A DNA stretch of 7,114 nt from Desulfobacula sp. GTDB taxonomy: Bacteria; Desulfobacterota; Desulfobacteria; Desulfobacterales; Desulfobacteraceae. The notes below the pieces were generated by a model. That model had not been told where the DNA came from. It searched no databases and saw only the letters and a program-made list of their open reading frames with translations. Positions 1 through 6,124 of the stretch are shown one piece after another. Position 1 is the first letter of the stretch. Every line of letters starts with the position of its first letter. The stretch is from assembly GCA_018702715.1 (NCBI GenBank), contig JABIYQ010000081.1, forward strand, positions 1-7,114, written 5' to 3'. A program made the position numbers and the translations under genes.

Positions 1-1
1 A

Positions 2-556
2 GGAGTGACCATCTACAGAGATGGAAGCAAAGATAATCAGGTACTTTCTATTTCCGGTACTGGGGACAAAGAGAATGGGAATGATTTTTTGCTTGCCGGA
101 AGAAAGCGGCCGAAAATTCTCAAAGGCTTTACGGAAAAGATTAAGACGGGTATGGGATATCTTTATGTAACAGTGTCTGAATTCAATAACAAACCATTTG
201 AGCTTTTCGCCACGATTGGAAAGTCAGGTAAATCCACCCAGGCCAAGACAGAGGCCATTGGAAGACTTATCTCTTTGGCTCTGAGATCTGGTGTGGATGT
301 TGTGGAGATAATAGACCAGATCAAAGGAATCAGGGGAGAGCATGCCGTATTCCAGGAGGGTGGTTTGGTGTATTCCATTCCCGATGCTATTTCCAAGGTG
401 CTTGAGAAACGATATCTGCCCAATGGCAATGCTGAAAATGTTAAGCCTTTTAAAAACCAGCTAAAATCAAATTGTTGTCCGGAATGCGGACAAACCATTA
501 CTTTTGAAGAAGGCTGTATGACCTGTCATGCGTGCGGCTACACCAAGTGCAGTTAA
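2..556 (+). CDS. nrdJ: Vitamin B12-dependent (class II) ribonucleotide reductase, C-terminal part; 5' end lies outside the window
   Basis: This is the tail of adenosylcobalamin-dependent ribonucleotide reductase, which reduces ribonucleotides to deoxyribonucleotides in the cytoplasm and works with or without oxygen. The frame is already open at base 2, and the GTG at base 5 is an internal Val codon (GVTIYRDGSKD), so the gene is cut by the window edge and is not a small complete gene. Counting from that Val, residues about 40-140 match the TSCPD domain typical of the NrdJ C-terminus (GYLYVTVSEFNNKPFE and EAIGRLISLALRSGVD). The end carries a Cys cluster: C158-PE-C161, C171, C174-HA-C177 and C182 as the penultimate residue. 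In this family the terminal cysteines are thought to shuttle reducing equivalents to the active site and the CxxC pairs to bind zinc. The catalytic barrel and B12-binding residues are upstream and not visible. The stop is TAA. Confidence 0.93.
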   Translation, partial: GVTIYRDGSKDNQVLSISGTGDKENGNDFLLAGRKRPKILKGFTEKIKTGMGYLYVTVSEFNNKPFELFATIGKSGKSTQAKTEAIGRLISLALRSGVDVVEIIDQIKGIRGEHAVFQEGGLVYSIPDAISKVLEKRYLPNGNAENVKPFKNQLKSNCCPECGQTITFEEGCMTCHACGYTKCS

Positions 557-604
557 ATTTATTTGATGGTGGTCTTGTAACAAAATAGATGCCGGCAACC
601 AACA

Positions 605-657
605 TCAGATGATAGGCATTAAGATAGGCTCCATCTGAAATCTTGTAAAATACAAGA
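605..657. repeat. Two small inverted repeats between nrdJ and the methyltransferase relic
   Basis: TCAGATG (605-611) pairs with CATCTGA (632-638) across a 20-nt spacer. Directly after it, TCTTGTA (641-647) and TACAAGA (651-657) form a 7-bp stem with an AAA loop. Neither is followed by a T-run, so they are not classic intrinsic terminators. They could mark the 3' end of the nrdJ transcript or be an operator half-site pair. The function is unknown. Confidence 0.35.
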
Positions 658-1256
658 ATAATATCCCGTCATAAATGTCCAGATCCCAGGATGTGGGATG
701 ATGAAATGTTCTCTAAAGTAATGGGTACCTGCCTTGCCATGGACAGACGGTGCTGGAGTCTGGATATGGATGACAGGCCAGATACAAGACCTGAGATTGA
801 ACCTTATCATTGGAATTTGAATCACAAATGGGATGATTTGCCGATTATGGATTCCAAGGGAAAGCCGGATCTGATTATTTGTGACCCTCCATATTTTGAT
901 AAAAAAGCCGATGAATATTCAAAACAAAGTATTTCAGGGCTTTTAAGAAAAGAGTATTTAAAATTTCTGGAAAAGATTTTTCTCTTTTTAAAGAAGATTT
1001 CCAAGGAAAAAACTCGCCTTGCCTTTATTAATTCTGACTGGCGGAATTTTCAAAATTGCCCTGCTGATAAAGAAGATCCGAGCCGGGGTATTTTAGTTGT
1101 GGATTATTATGAGCTTTTCAAAAAAACCGGCTGGACCCTGAGCCACATCATTCAGGCGCCTTTATCTTCAGAACGGTTTAATGCAGGCGTTGTGTCAGCC
1201 ATGCAGAAAAAAAGATCCTTGGGGTTGTCAGCCGGTATATTATGATTCTAAGGTAA
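649..1256 (+). pseudogene. Decayed DNA methyltransferase (DPPY motif, N6-adenine/N4-cytosine type)
   Basis: This is a remnant of an amino-methylating DNA methyltransferase. The open frame runs from 649 after an in-frame stop; the first ATG is 691 and has no real ribosome binding site. Counting from 691, DPPY is at residues 65-68 (preceded by PDLIIC), which is catalytic motif IV. Upstream, CLAMDRRCWSLDM resembles the segment after motif I in this class, but the glycine-rich motif I itself (expected form DPxxGGG) is replaced by DPRMWDDEM, so SAM binding is doubtful. The reading frame ends at TGA 1243-1245. Moving back one base at the run of seven A's (1207-1213) restores a sensible end, ILGVVSRYIMILR, stopping at TAA 1254-1256, so one A has probably been lost. 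Missing motif I, missing start and a frameshift together argue for a dead gene. A programmed frameshift on the A-run is possible but less likely. I do not recognise an exact orthologue or a partner nuclease. Confidence 0.7.
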
Positions 1257-1331
1257 AGAATTCTTTTGTGATTTTTTCAACTACAAAATGAAGCGGATTT
1301 CATCGGTTATTTTTATGCTATAGATCTTGTC

Positions 1332-1353
1332 GCCATATAAATAGCCATATAAA
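1332..1353 (+). repeat. Tandem direct repeat upstream of the brnTA promoter, candidate BrnA operator
   Basis: GCCATATAAA occurs at 1332-1341 and again at 1344-1353, a period of 12 bp, ending 4 bases before the -35 hexamer. Ribbon-helix-helix repressors commonly bind short tandem repeats, and BrnA is such a protein that represses its own operon in characterised systems. The position is right for an operator. That BrnA binds here is inference. Confidence 0.4.
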
Positions 1354-1357
1354 AATA

Positions 1358-1386
1358 TTGACTTTTAGCAAACGGACACTTATAAT
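1358..1386 (+). promoter_or_regulatory. Near-consensus sigma-70 promoter of brnTA
   Basis: TTGACT (1358-1363) is followed by exactly 17 bases and then a perfect TATAAT (1381-1386). This is the best promoter match I saw in the window. The expected transcription start, about 7 bases after the -10 box, is at or next to 1393, the A of the brnT ATG, which predicts a leaderless or nearly leaderless toxin message. Confidence 0.75.
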
Positions 1387-1392
1387 TTGGCC

Positions 1393-1683
1393 ATGACTAA
1401 TAATTCTGATTTTGGATGGGATGATAACAAAGATAAAGCCAACCAAAAGAAACATGGCGTATCTTTCGCCCTTGCTCAATTGGCTTTTTTGGATCACCAT
1501 CGTATTATTTTGAAAGATTTGGAACACAGTGCAGAAGAAGAACGATTCTATTGTTTGGGAAATGTTTCTGATGGCACCCTTACAGTGAGGTTTACATATC
1601 GTTCCAATAAAATCAGAATCTTTGGCGCCGGTTACTGGCGGAAGGGTAAAAAAATCTATGAAAAAGAAAATAAAATACACTGA
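1393..1683 (+). CDS. brnT: BrnT-family type II toxin (RelE-like ribonuclease)
   Basis: BrnT toxins are small RelE-fold ribonucleases that inhibit translation and are neutralised by BrnA. The 96-residue protein has the family N-terminal signature WDDNKDKANQKKHGVSF (pattern WDxxKxxxNxxKHGVxF), an acidic HSAEEERF segment and the C-terminal KGKKIYE. ATG 1393 is preferred to the TTG at 1387 because the TATAAT box ends at 1386, so no transcript from this promoter would contain the TTG, and no Shine-Dalgarno is present. The gene overlaps brnA by 26 bases, in the usual toxin-first order. Oddity: where classical BrnT has an I-S-x-R tail and an R-K-E triplet, this protein reads RIFGAGYWRKGKK, with the Arg and Glu positions changed. 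I believe this variant tail recurs in a BrnT subfamily, but cannot verify it here. Whether it is an active nuclease is open. Confidence 0.9.
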   Translation: MTNNSDFGWDDNKDKANQKKHGVSFALAQLAFLDHHRIILKDLEHSAEEERFYCLGNVSDGTLTVRFTYRSNKIRIFGAGYWRKGKKIYEKENKIH

Positions 1684-1888
1684 TGAGCACATGGGAAAAG
1701 TGGAAGTCGTTTCAGACTTTTTGCCTTCACCCGAACAATTAGCCTTAAAAGATGAAACTGTTAAAGTAACTATTGCACTTAGCAAGGCAAGTGTGGATTT
1801 TTTTAAAAATGAAGCAAAAAAGTACAACACTCAATACCAGAAGATGATACGCCGCCTTTTGGATGAATACGCTACACATCAAGCATAA
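1658..1888 (+). CDS. brnA: BrnA-family antitoxin (ribbon-helix-helix)
   Basis: BrnA binds and neutralises BrnT and, with it, represses the operon promoter. The start chosen is ATG 1658, inside the end of brnT, because the N-terminus MKKKIKYTDE is typical and GGAAGGG (1640-1646) lies 11 bases upstream as a Shine-Dalgarno. The longer reading from TTG 1622 would be encoded inside brnT and adds nothing family-like. Of 76 residues, the first ~30 (acidic, SDFLPSPEQL) probably contact the toxin. The C-terminal half is a ribbon-helix-helix domain: strand VKVTIALS, helix ASVDFFKNEAKKY, helix QYQKMIRRLLDEYA. Translation is likely coupled to brnT through the overlap. Unlike the leaderless brnT, brnA has a conventional ribosome site, which could favour antitoxin synthesis. 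Confidence 0.9.
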   Translation: MKKKIKYTDEHMGKVEVVSDFLPSPEQLALKDETVKVTIALSKASVDFFKNEAKKYNTQYQKMIRRLLDEYATHQA

Positions 1889-1914
1889 TTCAAAAACGTA
1901 CTATAATCAGCCGT

Positions 1915-1974
1915 TTCAGGTGACTGCTGGGGGCAAGCCCCCAGTTCCCTCCCTTGCGGTCGGCAGCACCTGAA
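1915..1974. repeat. GC-rich nested imperfect palindrome (REP/MITE-like) after brnA
   Basis: The outer arms TTCAGGTG-a-CTGC (1915-1927) and GCAGCACCTGAA (1963-1974) pair over 12 bp with a single bulged A (1923). Nested inside is a perfect hairpin TGGGGG-CAAG-CCCCCA (1928-1943). The block is very GC-rich in a strongly AT-rich setting. No T-run follows, so it is a poor intrinsic terminator, although it may stop or protect the brnTA transcript. Its form suggests a dispersed palindromic element, but only one copy is present here. It ends about 20 bases before the next gene, which lacks a ribosome site, so it may have displaced that gene's leader. Confidence 0.6.
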
Positions 1975-1993
1975 TTCAATGTTACTTAATTAA

Positions 1994-2305
1994 ATGACTG
2001 AAAATGATCTAAAAAATTATTATCTCATGTTGAAAAAAATATTTTCAGTGGCAGAAGAACTTGAAAATCGTTATCCGGAACAGATCCTCAAATTTTATGA
2101 ATTATCAGTTGGAAACCTTGATATATCTACAACTAGAAAAATCTATTCAAAAAACGCTGTTGCAGTTGCAAGAGTTCGGCGAGTTCTTGTTGATGTTATG
2201 AAAAAAACAGATGAATGGAAAAAATACGCATTACGAATAAAAACCAATAATGCCAAAAGACCAGCATTTCAGGATGAATTTGCAGGCGTTATTCCTGATT
2301 GGTGA
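1994..2305 (+). CDS. Hypothetical protein, 103 aa, probably C-terminally truncated by frameshift
   Basis: I do not recognise this family. The protein is charged, mostly helical by composition, without membrane segments or Cys motifs, and has a basic middle section (ARVRRVLVDVMKKTDEW). ATG 1994 directly follows an in-frame TAA (1991-1993), so no longer N-terminus is possible, and no Shine-Dalgarno precedes it. The nearby GC-rich palindrome may have replaced the original upstream region. The present stop is TGA 2303-2305 (ending IPDW). In the -1 frame the sequence continues LVKEALCNLFDLTPDR to TAA 2347-2349, and this tail matches a second coding copy at 5452-5502. Adding one T to the TT at 2299-2300 would join the frames as IPDLVKEAL, suggesting the ancestral protein was about 119 residues. 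The present gene may be a recent pseudogene or may still make a shortened product. Confidence 0.55.
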   Translation: MTENDLKNYYLMLKKIFSVAEELENRYPEQILKFYELSVGNLDISTTRKIYSKNAVAVARVRRVLVDVMKKTDEWKKYALRIKTNNAKRPAFQDEFAGVIPDW

Positions 2306-2352
2306 AAGAAGCGCTTTGTAATTTGTTTGATTTGACTCCTGACAGATAATAC
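2299..2352 (+). repeat. Copy 1 of a coding-frame repeat (lost tail of the 103-aa gene)
   Basis: Positions 2300-2352 align without gaps to 5453-5505 with 43 of 53 bases identical by hand count. Read from TTG 2299, it encodes LVKEALCNLFDLTPDR then TAA. The other copy gives LVKEALGKLSNLTFER then TAA. Several differences are silent (GCG/GCA, CTT/CTC, TTG/CTG), so selection acted on protein sequence. Confidence 0.6.
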
Positions 2353-2778
2353 TATCATGGTTGGGTAGCGAGTCCTCCTTAACTTTTAAGAATATTTGCT
2401 TTTTCAAATGGATTTATGTATTCTGAATTTGATCATCAGCAAAAAAGTACTCATTATTGTTTTTCAATAAACCTCTTATGAAAATTGTATTTGCTCAAAG
2501 ATACCATATGGATACTGAAGATCTTGGAGTTTTATGAATAATGCAAGAAATAATAACTGTGGATAGAATAGCAGTGTATGTTAAAGTAGTGCTCTTCCGG
2601 CAATCATCCGATCATATGGGATCACCCTCAAATATTCTCTGTGGATAGGGGGAGAGTATTCAACCTCAAATATCTTCCTAACCCTTTCAAAGGCTATGAT
2701 CATGGCTAAAAAAAGACTCTCATATGGTAAAGACAGATTTCACAGAACACTTGGATATCAAATTTTGGAAAAGAAAAA
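2306..2778 (+). other. Gene-poor spacer with possible transposase relic
   Basis: No intact gene is visible in these 473 bases. The left 44 bases are the frameshifted tail described separately. CCTCAAATAT is directly repeated at 2626-2635 and 2664-2673. Between the repeats, AATATTCTC (2631-2639) and GAGAGTATT (2652-2660) form a near-perfect inverted pair. From 2585 one + frame stays open for about 70 codons into the kinase start and contains GKDRFHRTLGYQ, which resembles the RxHxxLGY end of IS3-type transposases. GGAAAAG (2768-2774) is a plausible weak ribosome site for the kinase. No convincing promoter for the kinase was found. Confidence 0.4.
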
Positions 2779-2799
2779 ATGTCTAATATCAAAAAATTG
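2585..2799 (+). pseudogene. Possible remnant of an IS3-family transposase C-terminus
   Basis: In one + frame after a TAA at 2582-2584 the translation includes TLKYSLW, then EYSTSN, then YGKDRFHRTLGYQILEKK, ending at TGA 2797-2799. IS3-group ORFB proteins end with a similar order: LKYE, then about 30 residues, then YNxxRxHxxLGYxTPxE. The spacing here is about five residues longer, no catalytic DDE residues are visible and no terminal inverted repeats were found. It overlaps the kinase start in another frame. The resemblance could be chance. Confidence 0.25.
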
Positions 2800-5217
2800 A
2801 AAAATGCATTAGAAAAAATGACATCATATCAATCCCCATACGCTATTATCATAATTCTCTCGCTGGTAATTTTTTTTTGTGAAATAATTGTAATGGCTGC
2901 AATACCAGTTTTTTTTGACACCCATCATACTTTGAGCGAGATCATTTTTGACGGATTTTTTTTGCTAATTCTATTATTACCGGCTCTCTATTTTTTATTA
3001 CTTCGGCCTACCTTAAATCAACTCGCAAAAAGACGTGAAATGGAAGCAATACTGGAAAATTCCCAGCAGAATTTGGAAAGAGTTGTTAAAAAAAAGACAT
3101 TTGATCTTTTGCAAACTAACAAAGCCTTACAAAAAAAAATCCAAGAATTTCAACAAGTGGAAGCATCGCTTCATGAAAGTCAGGAGCAATATATACGATT
3201 GATCGAAACATTAACCGATGCAATCATTTCCGTAGATGAAACAGGAAAAATTATCCAATGGAACGATGCAGCGTCAGATATTTTTGGATATTCGAAATCG
3301 GAAATAATGTACCAATCGGTTGTGATGCTGATACCGGAAAATTATATCAAATCACATCTTGAAGGATTTGATCGATTTGTGAGAACTGGAAAAATGTCTG
3401 TTGTCGGTAAAACAATCTCGCTGGAAGGGATCGCCAAGAATGGAACGAAGTTGCCCATTGAGCTAAGCCTTTCAGCATTTCAAAAAGAAGAAACCTGGAT
3501 TATAACTGCGATTATCCGAGAAATTTCAGATAGAATAGCTGCTGAAAATGAAATCATTCGAAGTCGCGATACCCAGAAGGTCATCAATGAGTTATTGCGA
3601 GCTTCGGTAACCGAGCAACCAGTTGAGTGGATATTAGAAAATTGTTTGGACCTTATTCTATCGATAAAATGGCTTACAGTCGAACAAAAAGGCTGTATTT
3701 TCCTTGTAGAGGACAAAAAAGACATTTTAATCATGAAGGTCCAAAAGGGATTAAATAAGGAGTTTGAAGCTAAATGCGCTGAAATGCCTTTTGGCAAGTG
3801 TATTTGCGGCAAGGCCGCACTTTCTGGCAAAGTAGAATTCGTTGCCAAAATAGACGAACGGCATGATATATATATAGAAAGGGGTACGGAAGACCACGGC
3901 CATTATTGTATTCCCATTTTATCTGAATCGAAGACGCTCGGTGTAATTAACATCTACCTTGAAGCAGGTCATTCATATGATGAGACTGAGGTGGAATTTC
4001 TGTCAACCGTTGCTAACACACTTGCCGGTATTCTCCTGCGAAAATATGCTAAGAAAGAAAAACAACAGATAGAAATGAAACTGCTCCACACGCAACAACT
4101 GGAATCCATAGGCACGCTTGCAGGTGGCATAGCCCATGACTTTAACAATATTCTTTTTCCCATTGTAGGTTATACGCAGATGCTGTTAGAGGATACACCT
4201 GAAGACAGTCCCACCCGAGATAGTCTTAAACAAATTTATACCAGTGCCTTAAGAGCCAAGAGCCTGGTAAAACAGATCCTTACATTTTCTCGTCAAGAGA
4301 GCAGTGAATTGATGCTGATGAAAATACAACCGATTGTCAAGGAAGCATTAAAACTGATCCGGGCTACAATTCCCACAACCATTGAAATCAAACAGGATAT
4401 GAATCCTGACTGTGGTGTGATTAAAGCAGATCCCACACAAATTCATCAGATTGTAATGAATCTTGCAACCAATGCCTACCATGCCATGGAAGAGACTGGC
4501 GGGGAACTGAAAGTAAGCCTGAAAGAAATGGAATTCGGAACACTTGATCAAATTAATCCAAATATGGCACCTGGAATTTATGCCTGCCTGATAGTGGCTG
4601 ATACAGGGGTAGGCATGGAGAAAAAATTAACAGATAAAATCTTTGATCCATTTTTTACTACCAAAGCAATAGGCAAAGGCACTGGAATGGGGCTTTCAGT
4701 GGTTCATGGTATTGTTACTGCCATGGGGGGCGCAATCCAGGTATATAGTGAGCCTGAAAAAGGAACACAATTTCATGTTTTTTTCCCAATAGAAGAGGAT
4801 TCTTTTGAAAAACAGAATATTCAAACAAAAACACTAATTCAGGGCGGGACTGAGAAAATTCTGCTCGTAGATGATGAACAAGCGATCCTTACAATGGAAA
4901 AACGGATGCTGGAGCGTTTGGGATATCAAGTTACTTCACATACGGGCAGCCTTGAAGCGCTCGAAGCTTTCCGTGCAAATTCCAATAAATTCGATTTGGT
5001 CATAACTGATATGGCAATGCCAAATATGCCTGGAGACAAATTATCAACTGAATTGACTAAAATACGCCCTGCTATTCCCGTATTGCTTTGCACAGGGTTC
5101 AGTGAAAATATGTCTGAAGAAAGGGTGGCATCACTGGGTATTAAGGGCTTTTTATTGAAACCGATTTTGATGAATGATCTCGCTCAAAAGATACGTGAAG
5201 TTCTGGATGAAAATTAA
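2779..5217 (+). CDS. Membrane-bound PAS-GAF hybrid sensor histidine kinase with C-terminal receiver
   Basis: The protein is an 812-residue hybrid kinase. It has two membrane helices (about 21-45 and 55-75) with only about ten residues between them, so sensing is probably cytoplasmic. Next come a coiled coil (about 78-140), a PAS domain (about 137-255), a GAF domain (about 265-425), a dimerisation/phosphoacceptor domain with GGIAHDFNN (His453), and a complete ATPase domain: N-box Asn565, DTGVGM 608-613, F-box DPFFTTK, and GKGTGMGLS from 632. The receiver domain has acidic D698/D699, phospho-acceptor Asp744 (VITDMAMP), Thr772 and Lys794. All catalytic residues are present. The GAF domain has C341-I-C343, H362, H373-G-H375 and C377, suggesting a metal or redox ligand (inference). 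ATG 2779 follows a weak GGAAAAG. No response regulator or output gene is adjacent, so it is an orphan hybrid kinase whose phosphate probably passes to a distant phosphotransfer protein. The substrate signal is unknown. Confidence 0.93.
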   Translation: MSNIKKLKNALEKMTSYQSPYAIIIILSLVIFFCEIIVMAAIPVFFDTHHTLSEIIFDGFFLLILLLPALYFLLLRPTLNQLAKRREMEAILENSQQNLERVVKKKTFDLLQTNKALQKKIQEFQQVEASLHESQEQYIRLIETLTDAIISVDETGKIIQWNDAASDIFGYSKSEIMYQSVVMLIPENYIKSHLEGFDRFVRTGKMSVVGKTISLEGIAKNGTKLPIELSLSAFQKEETWIITAIIREISDRIAAENEIIRSRDTQKVINELLRASVTEQPVEWILENCLDLILSIKWLTVEQKGCIFLVEDKKDILIMKVQKGLNKEFEAKCAEMPFGKCICGKAALSGKVEFVAKIDERHDIYIERGTEDHGHYCIPILSESKTLGVINIYLEAGHSYDETEVEFLSTVANTLAGILLRKYAKKEKQQIEMKLLHTQQLESIGTLAGGIAHDFNNILFPIVGYTQMLLEDTPEDSPTRDSLKQIYTSALRAKSLVKQILTFSRQESSELMLMKIQPIVKEALKLIRATIPTTIEIKQDMNPDCGVIKADPTQIHQIVMNLATNAYHAMEETGGELKVSLKEMEFGTLDQINPNMAPGIYACLIVADTGVGMEKKLTDKIFDPFFTTKAIGKGTGMGLSVVHGIVTAMGGAIQVYSEPEKGTQFHVFFPIEEDSFEKQNIQTKTLIQGGTEKILLVDDEQAILTMEKRMLERLGYQVTSHTGSLEALEAFRANSNKFDLVITDMAMPNMPGDKLSTELTKIRPAIPVLLCTGFSENMSEERVASLGIKGFLLKPILMNDLAQKIREVLDEN

Positions 5218-5427
5218 AATTGAAACAGTAGAATAATAGTTATAGTCATTCCAGTTAAAGATTTTCAAAATTTGTAGAATAGCATGAGCATTCTTCAAGT
5301 TTTTTAATTCAAACGTGGCACTATATCTTGTGTCTGGAAAGTTTCATATCTTGTTATCAAAAATAAAATATATGGGCCCGGCTTTTTACATTAGACTAAA
5401 AAAATCGTCTATACTGCATCTTGTAAC

Positions 5428-5502
5428 ATGGTAAATTTTGAAAAATCCGGACTGGTGAAAGAAGCACTCGGTAAATTGTCAAATTTGACTTTTGAAAGAT
5501 AA
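5428..5502 (+). CDS. Mini-ORF of 24 codons; homologous to the lost tail of the 103-aa gene
   Basis: ATG 5428 to TAA 5500-5502 encodes 24 residues, beginning MVNFEKSG and ending LVKEALGKLSNLTFER. The last 16 residues match the out-of-frame tail after the 103-aa gene (10 of 16 identical, with D/E and D/N among the differences), and the stop codon is shared. There is no Shine-Dalgarno, and the upstream bases show no similarity to the body of the 103-aa gene. The simplest reading is a remnant of a second, mostly deleted paralogue. An expressed micropeptide is possible but unsupported. The LxxALxxLxxL pattern would form an amphipathic helix. Confidence 0.35.
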   Translation: MVNFEKSGLVKEALGKLSNLTFER

Positions 5503-5505
5503 TAC
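5453..5505 (+). repeat. Copy 2 of the coding-frame repeat
   Basis: Ungapped match to 2300-2352 (43 of 53 bases by hand count). It lies inside the 24-codon mini-ORF and is bracketed by CCGGACT at 5447-5453 and 5505-5511. The two copies lie on either side of the histidine kinase gene, in the same orientation. Confidence 0.6.
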
Positions 5506-5697
5506 CGGACTCAACTTTTGTGTATAATCGTGAATGAGACGTGGTTGTCCATTATTATAATATATTGATATCGAAGATGAAATTTGAATTAATATACTTG
5601 GTATTTTTGATTTTTCTATATTTCTTGGATAATGATGTATAGATTCGTTTTGCTTTTAATCCGATATTTGGTAGATTAAATTTGACTTGTGAATTTT

Positions 5698-5703
5698 GAG
5701 GAG
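5698..5703 (+). promoter_or_regulatory. Strong Shine-Dalgarno for the zinc-ribbon gene
   Basis: GAGGAG lies 8 bases before ATG 5712, the best ribosome binding site in the window. It fixes the start of that gene. Confidence 0.8.
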
Positions 5704-5711
5704 AAAACGTA

Positions 5712-6071
5712 ATGGAGTGTGAAAAATGTAAACAACAGATCAACCCGGACAATAAAAGAGTTCACCATGGACAAATAATATGCGAAGATTGCTATATTGA
5801 TACTCTTTCCCCTGCAAAGGCATGCGATCCTTGGGCAGTGTTCTGTGCCAGATCAATTCCAGAAAATAAGGGAGCCAAATCCGATCTGACAATGACCCAA
5901 AAGGAAATATTAGAAATTTTGAAGGAAACGGGGGGTATATCGCTGGAAAAAATGGCAAAAAAACTCCAGGTTGACAAGATTGATCTGGAAAGAGATGTAG
6001 CTGCTTTGCGACATATGGAAAAACTTAAAGCCCAGTTAAGGCAGGGAAATAAAATTATTTGTTTGTGGTAA
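5712..6071 (+). CDS. Zinc-ribbon (LIM-like) plus winged-helix protein, putative DNA-binding regulator
   Basis: This 119-residue protein has an N-terminal treble-clef/LIM-like metal site: C3-EK-C6, H18-H19, then C24-ED-C27 in the context HHGQIICEDCYIDTLSP. A characteristic CDPWAVFCAR segment (38-47) follows, with two further Cys. Residues about 59-119 (TQKEILEILKETGGISLEKM, then DLERDVAALRHMEKL) read as a winged helix, where the ISLEKMAKKLQVD part is the likely helix-turn-helix and the tail forms the wing. I recognise this architecture as a small conserved protein of sulfate-reducing Desulfobacterota, usually annotated as hypothetical; no function is established to my knowledge. DNA binding is inferred from the fold, and metal binding from the Cys pairs. 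It is followed after 53 bases by the methyltransferase gene with no terminator between them, so the two are probably cotranscribed. Confidence 0.8.
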   Translation: MECEKCKQQINPDNKRVHHGQIICEDCYIDTLSPAKACDPWAVFCARSIPENKGAKSDLTMTQKEILEILKETGGISLEKMAKKLQVDKIDLERDVAALRHMEKLKAQLRQGNKIICLW

Positions 6072-6124
6072 AAAATGAATCATTTCTGATTATGGACCTA
6101 TTCTACGTGTAAAAGGTAAATTTT

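Larger units (their letters stand above)
5218..5711 (+). other. AT-rich spacer between kinase and zinc-ribbon gene
   Basis: These 494 bases hold no conventional gene. Contents: a small inverted repeat TAGAC/GTCTA around an A-run (roughly 5393-5412); the mini-ORF and tail repeat at 5428-5505; within that, TTGTCA (5476-5481), 16 bases, GATAAT (5498-5503), and further on an isolated TATAAT (5523-5528), both weak promoter candidates. From 5530 to 5690 the sequence is very AT-rich with no structure I can support. No clear terminator follows the kinase stop. Confidence 0.5.

Noticed and set aside
5..556. Complete small gene starting at GTG 5
   Set aside because: The frame is open upstream and the sequence is the known C-terminal part of NrdJ, so GTG is an internal codon.
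1622..1657. Longer BrnA starting at TTG 1622
   Set aside because: The extra residues lie inside the brnT coding end and look unlike BrnA; ATG 1658 has a Shine-Dalgarno.
1318..1830. 170-codon open frame on the - strand across brnTA
   Set aside because: It is the antisense shadow of two recognisable genes, has low-complexity Phe/Ile-rich content and no ribosome site.
1915..1990. Integron attC site after a toxin-antitoxin cassette
   Set aside because: The palindrome lacks the RYYYAAC and GTTRRRY core sites, and no second site or integrase is present.
2478..2648. Two short open frames of 19 and 35 codons in the spacer before the kinase
   Set aside because: No ribosome sites, no recognisable sequence and lengths expected by chance.
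3480..3848. 122-codon - strand open frame inside the kinase
   Set aside because: It is fully opposite well-conserved PAS/GAF coding sequence with no ribosome site or family resemblance.
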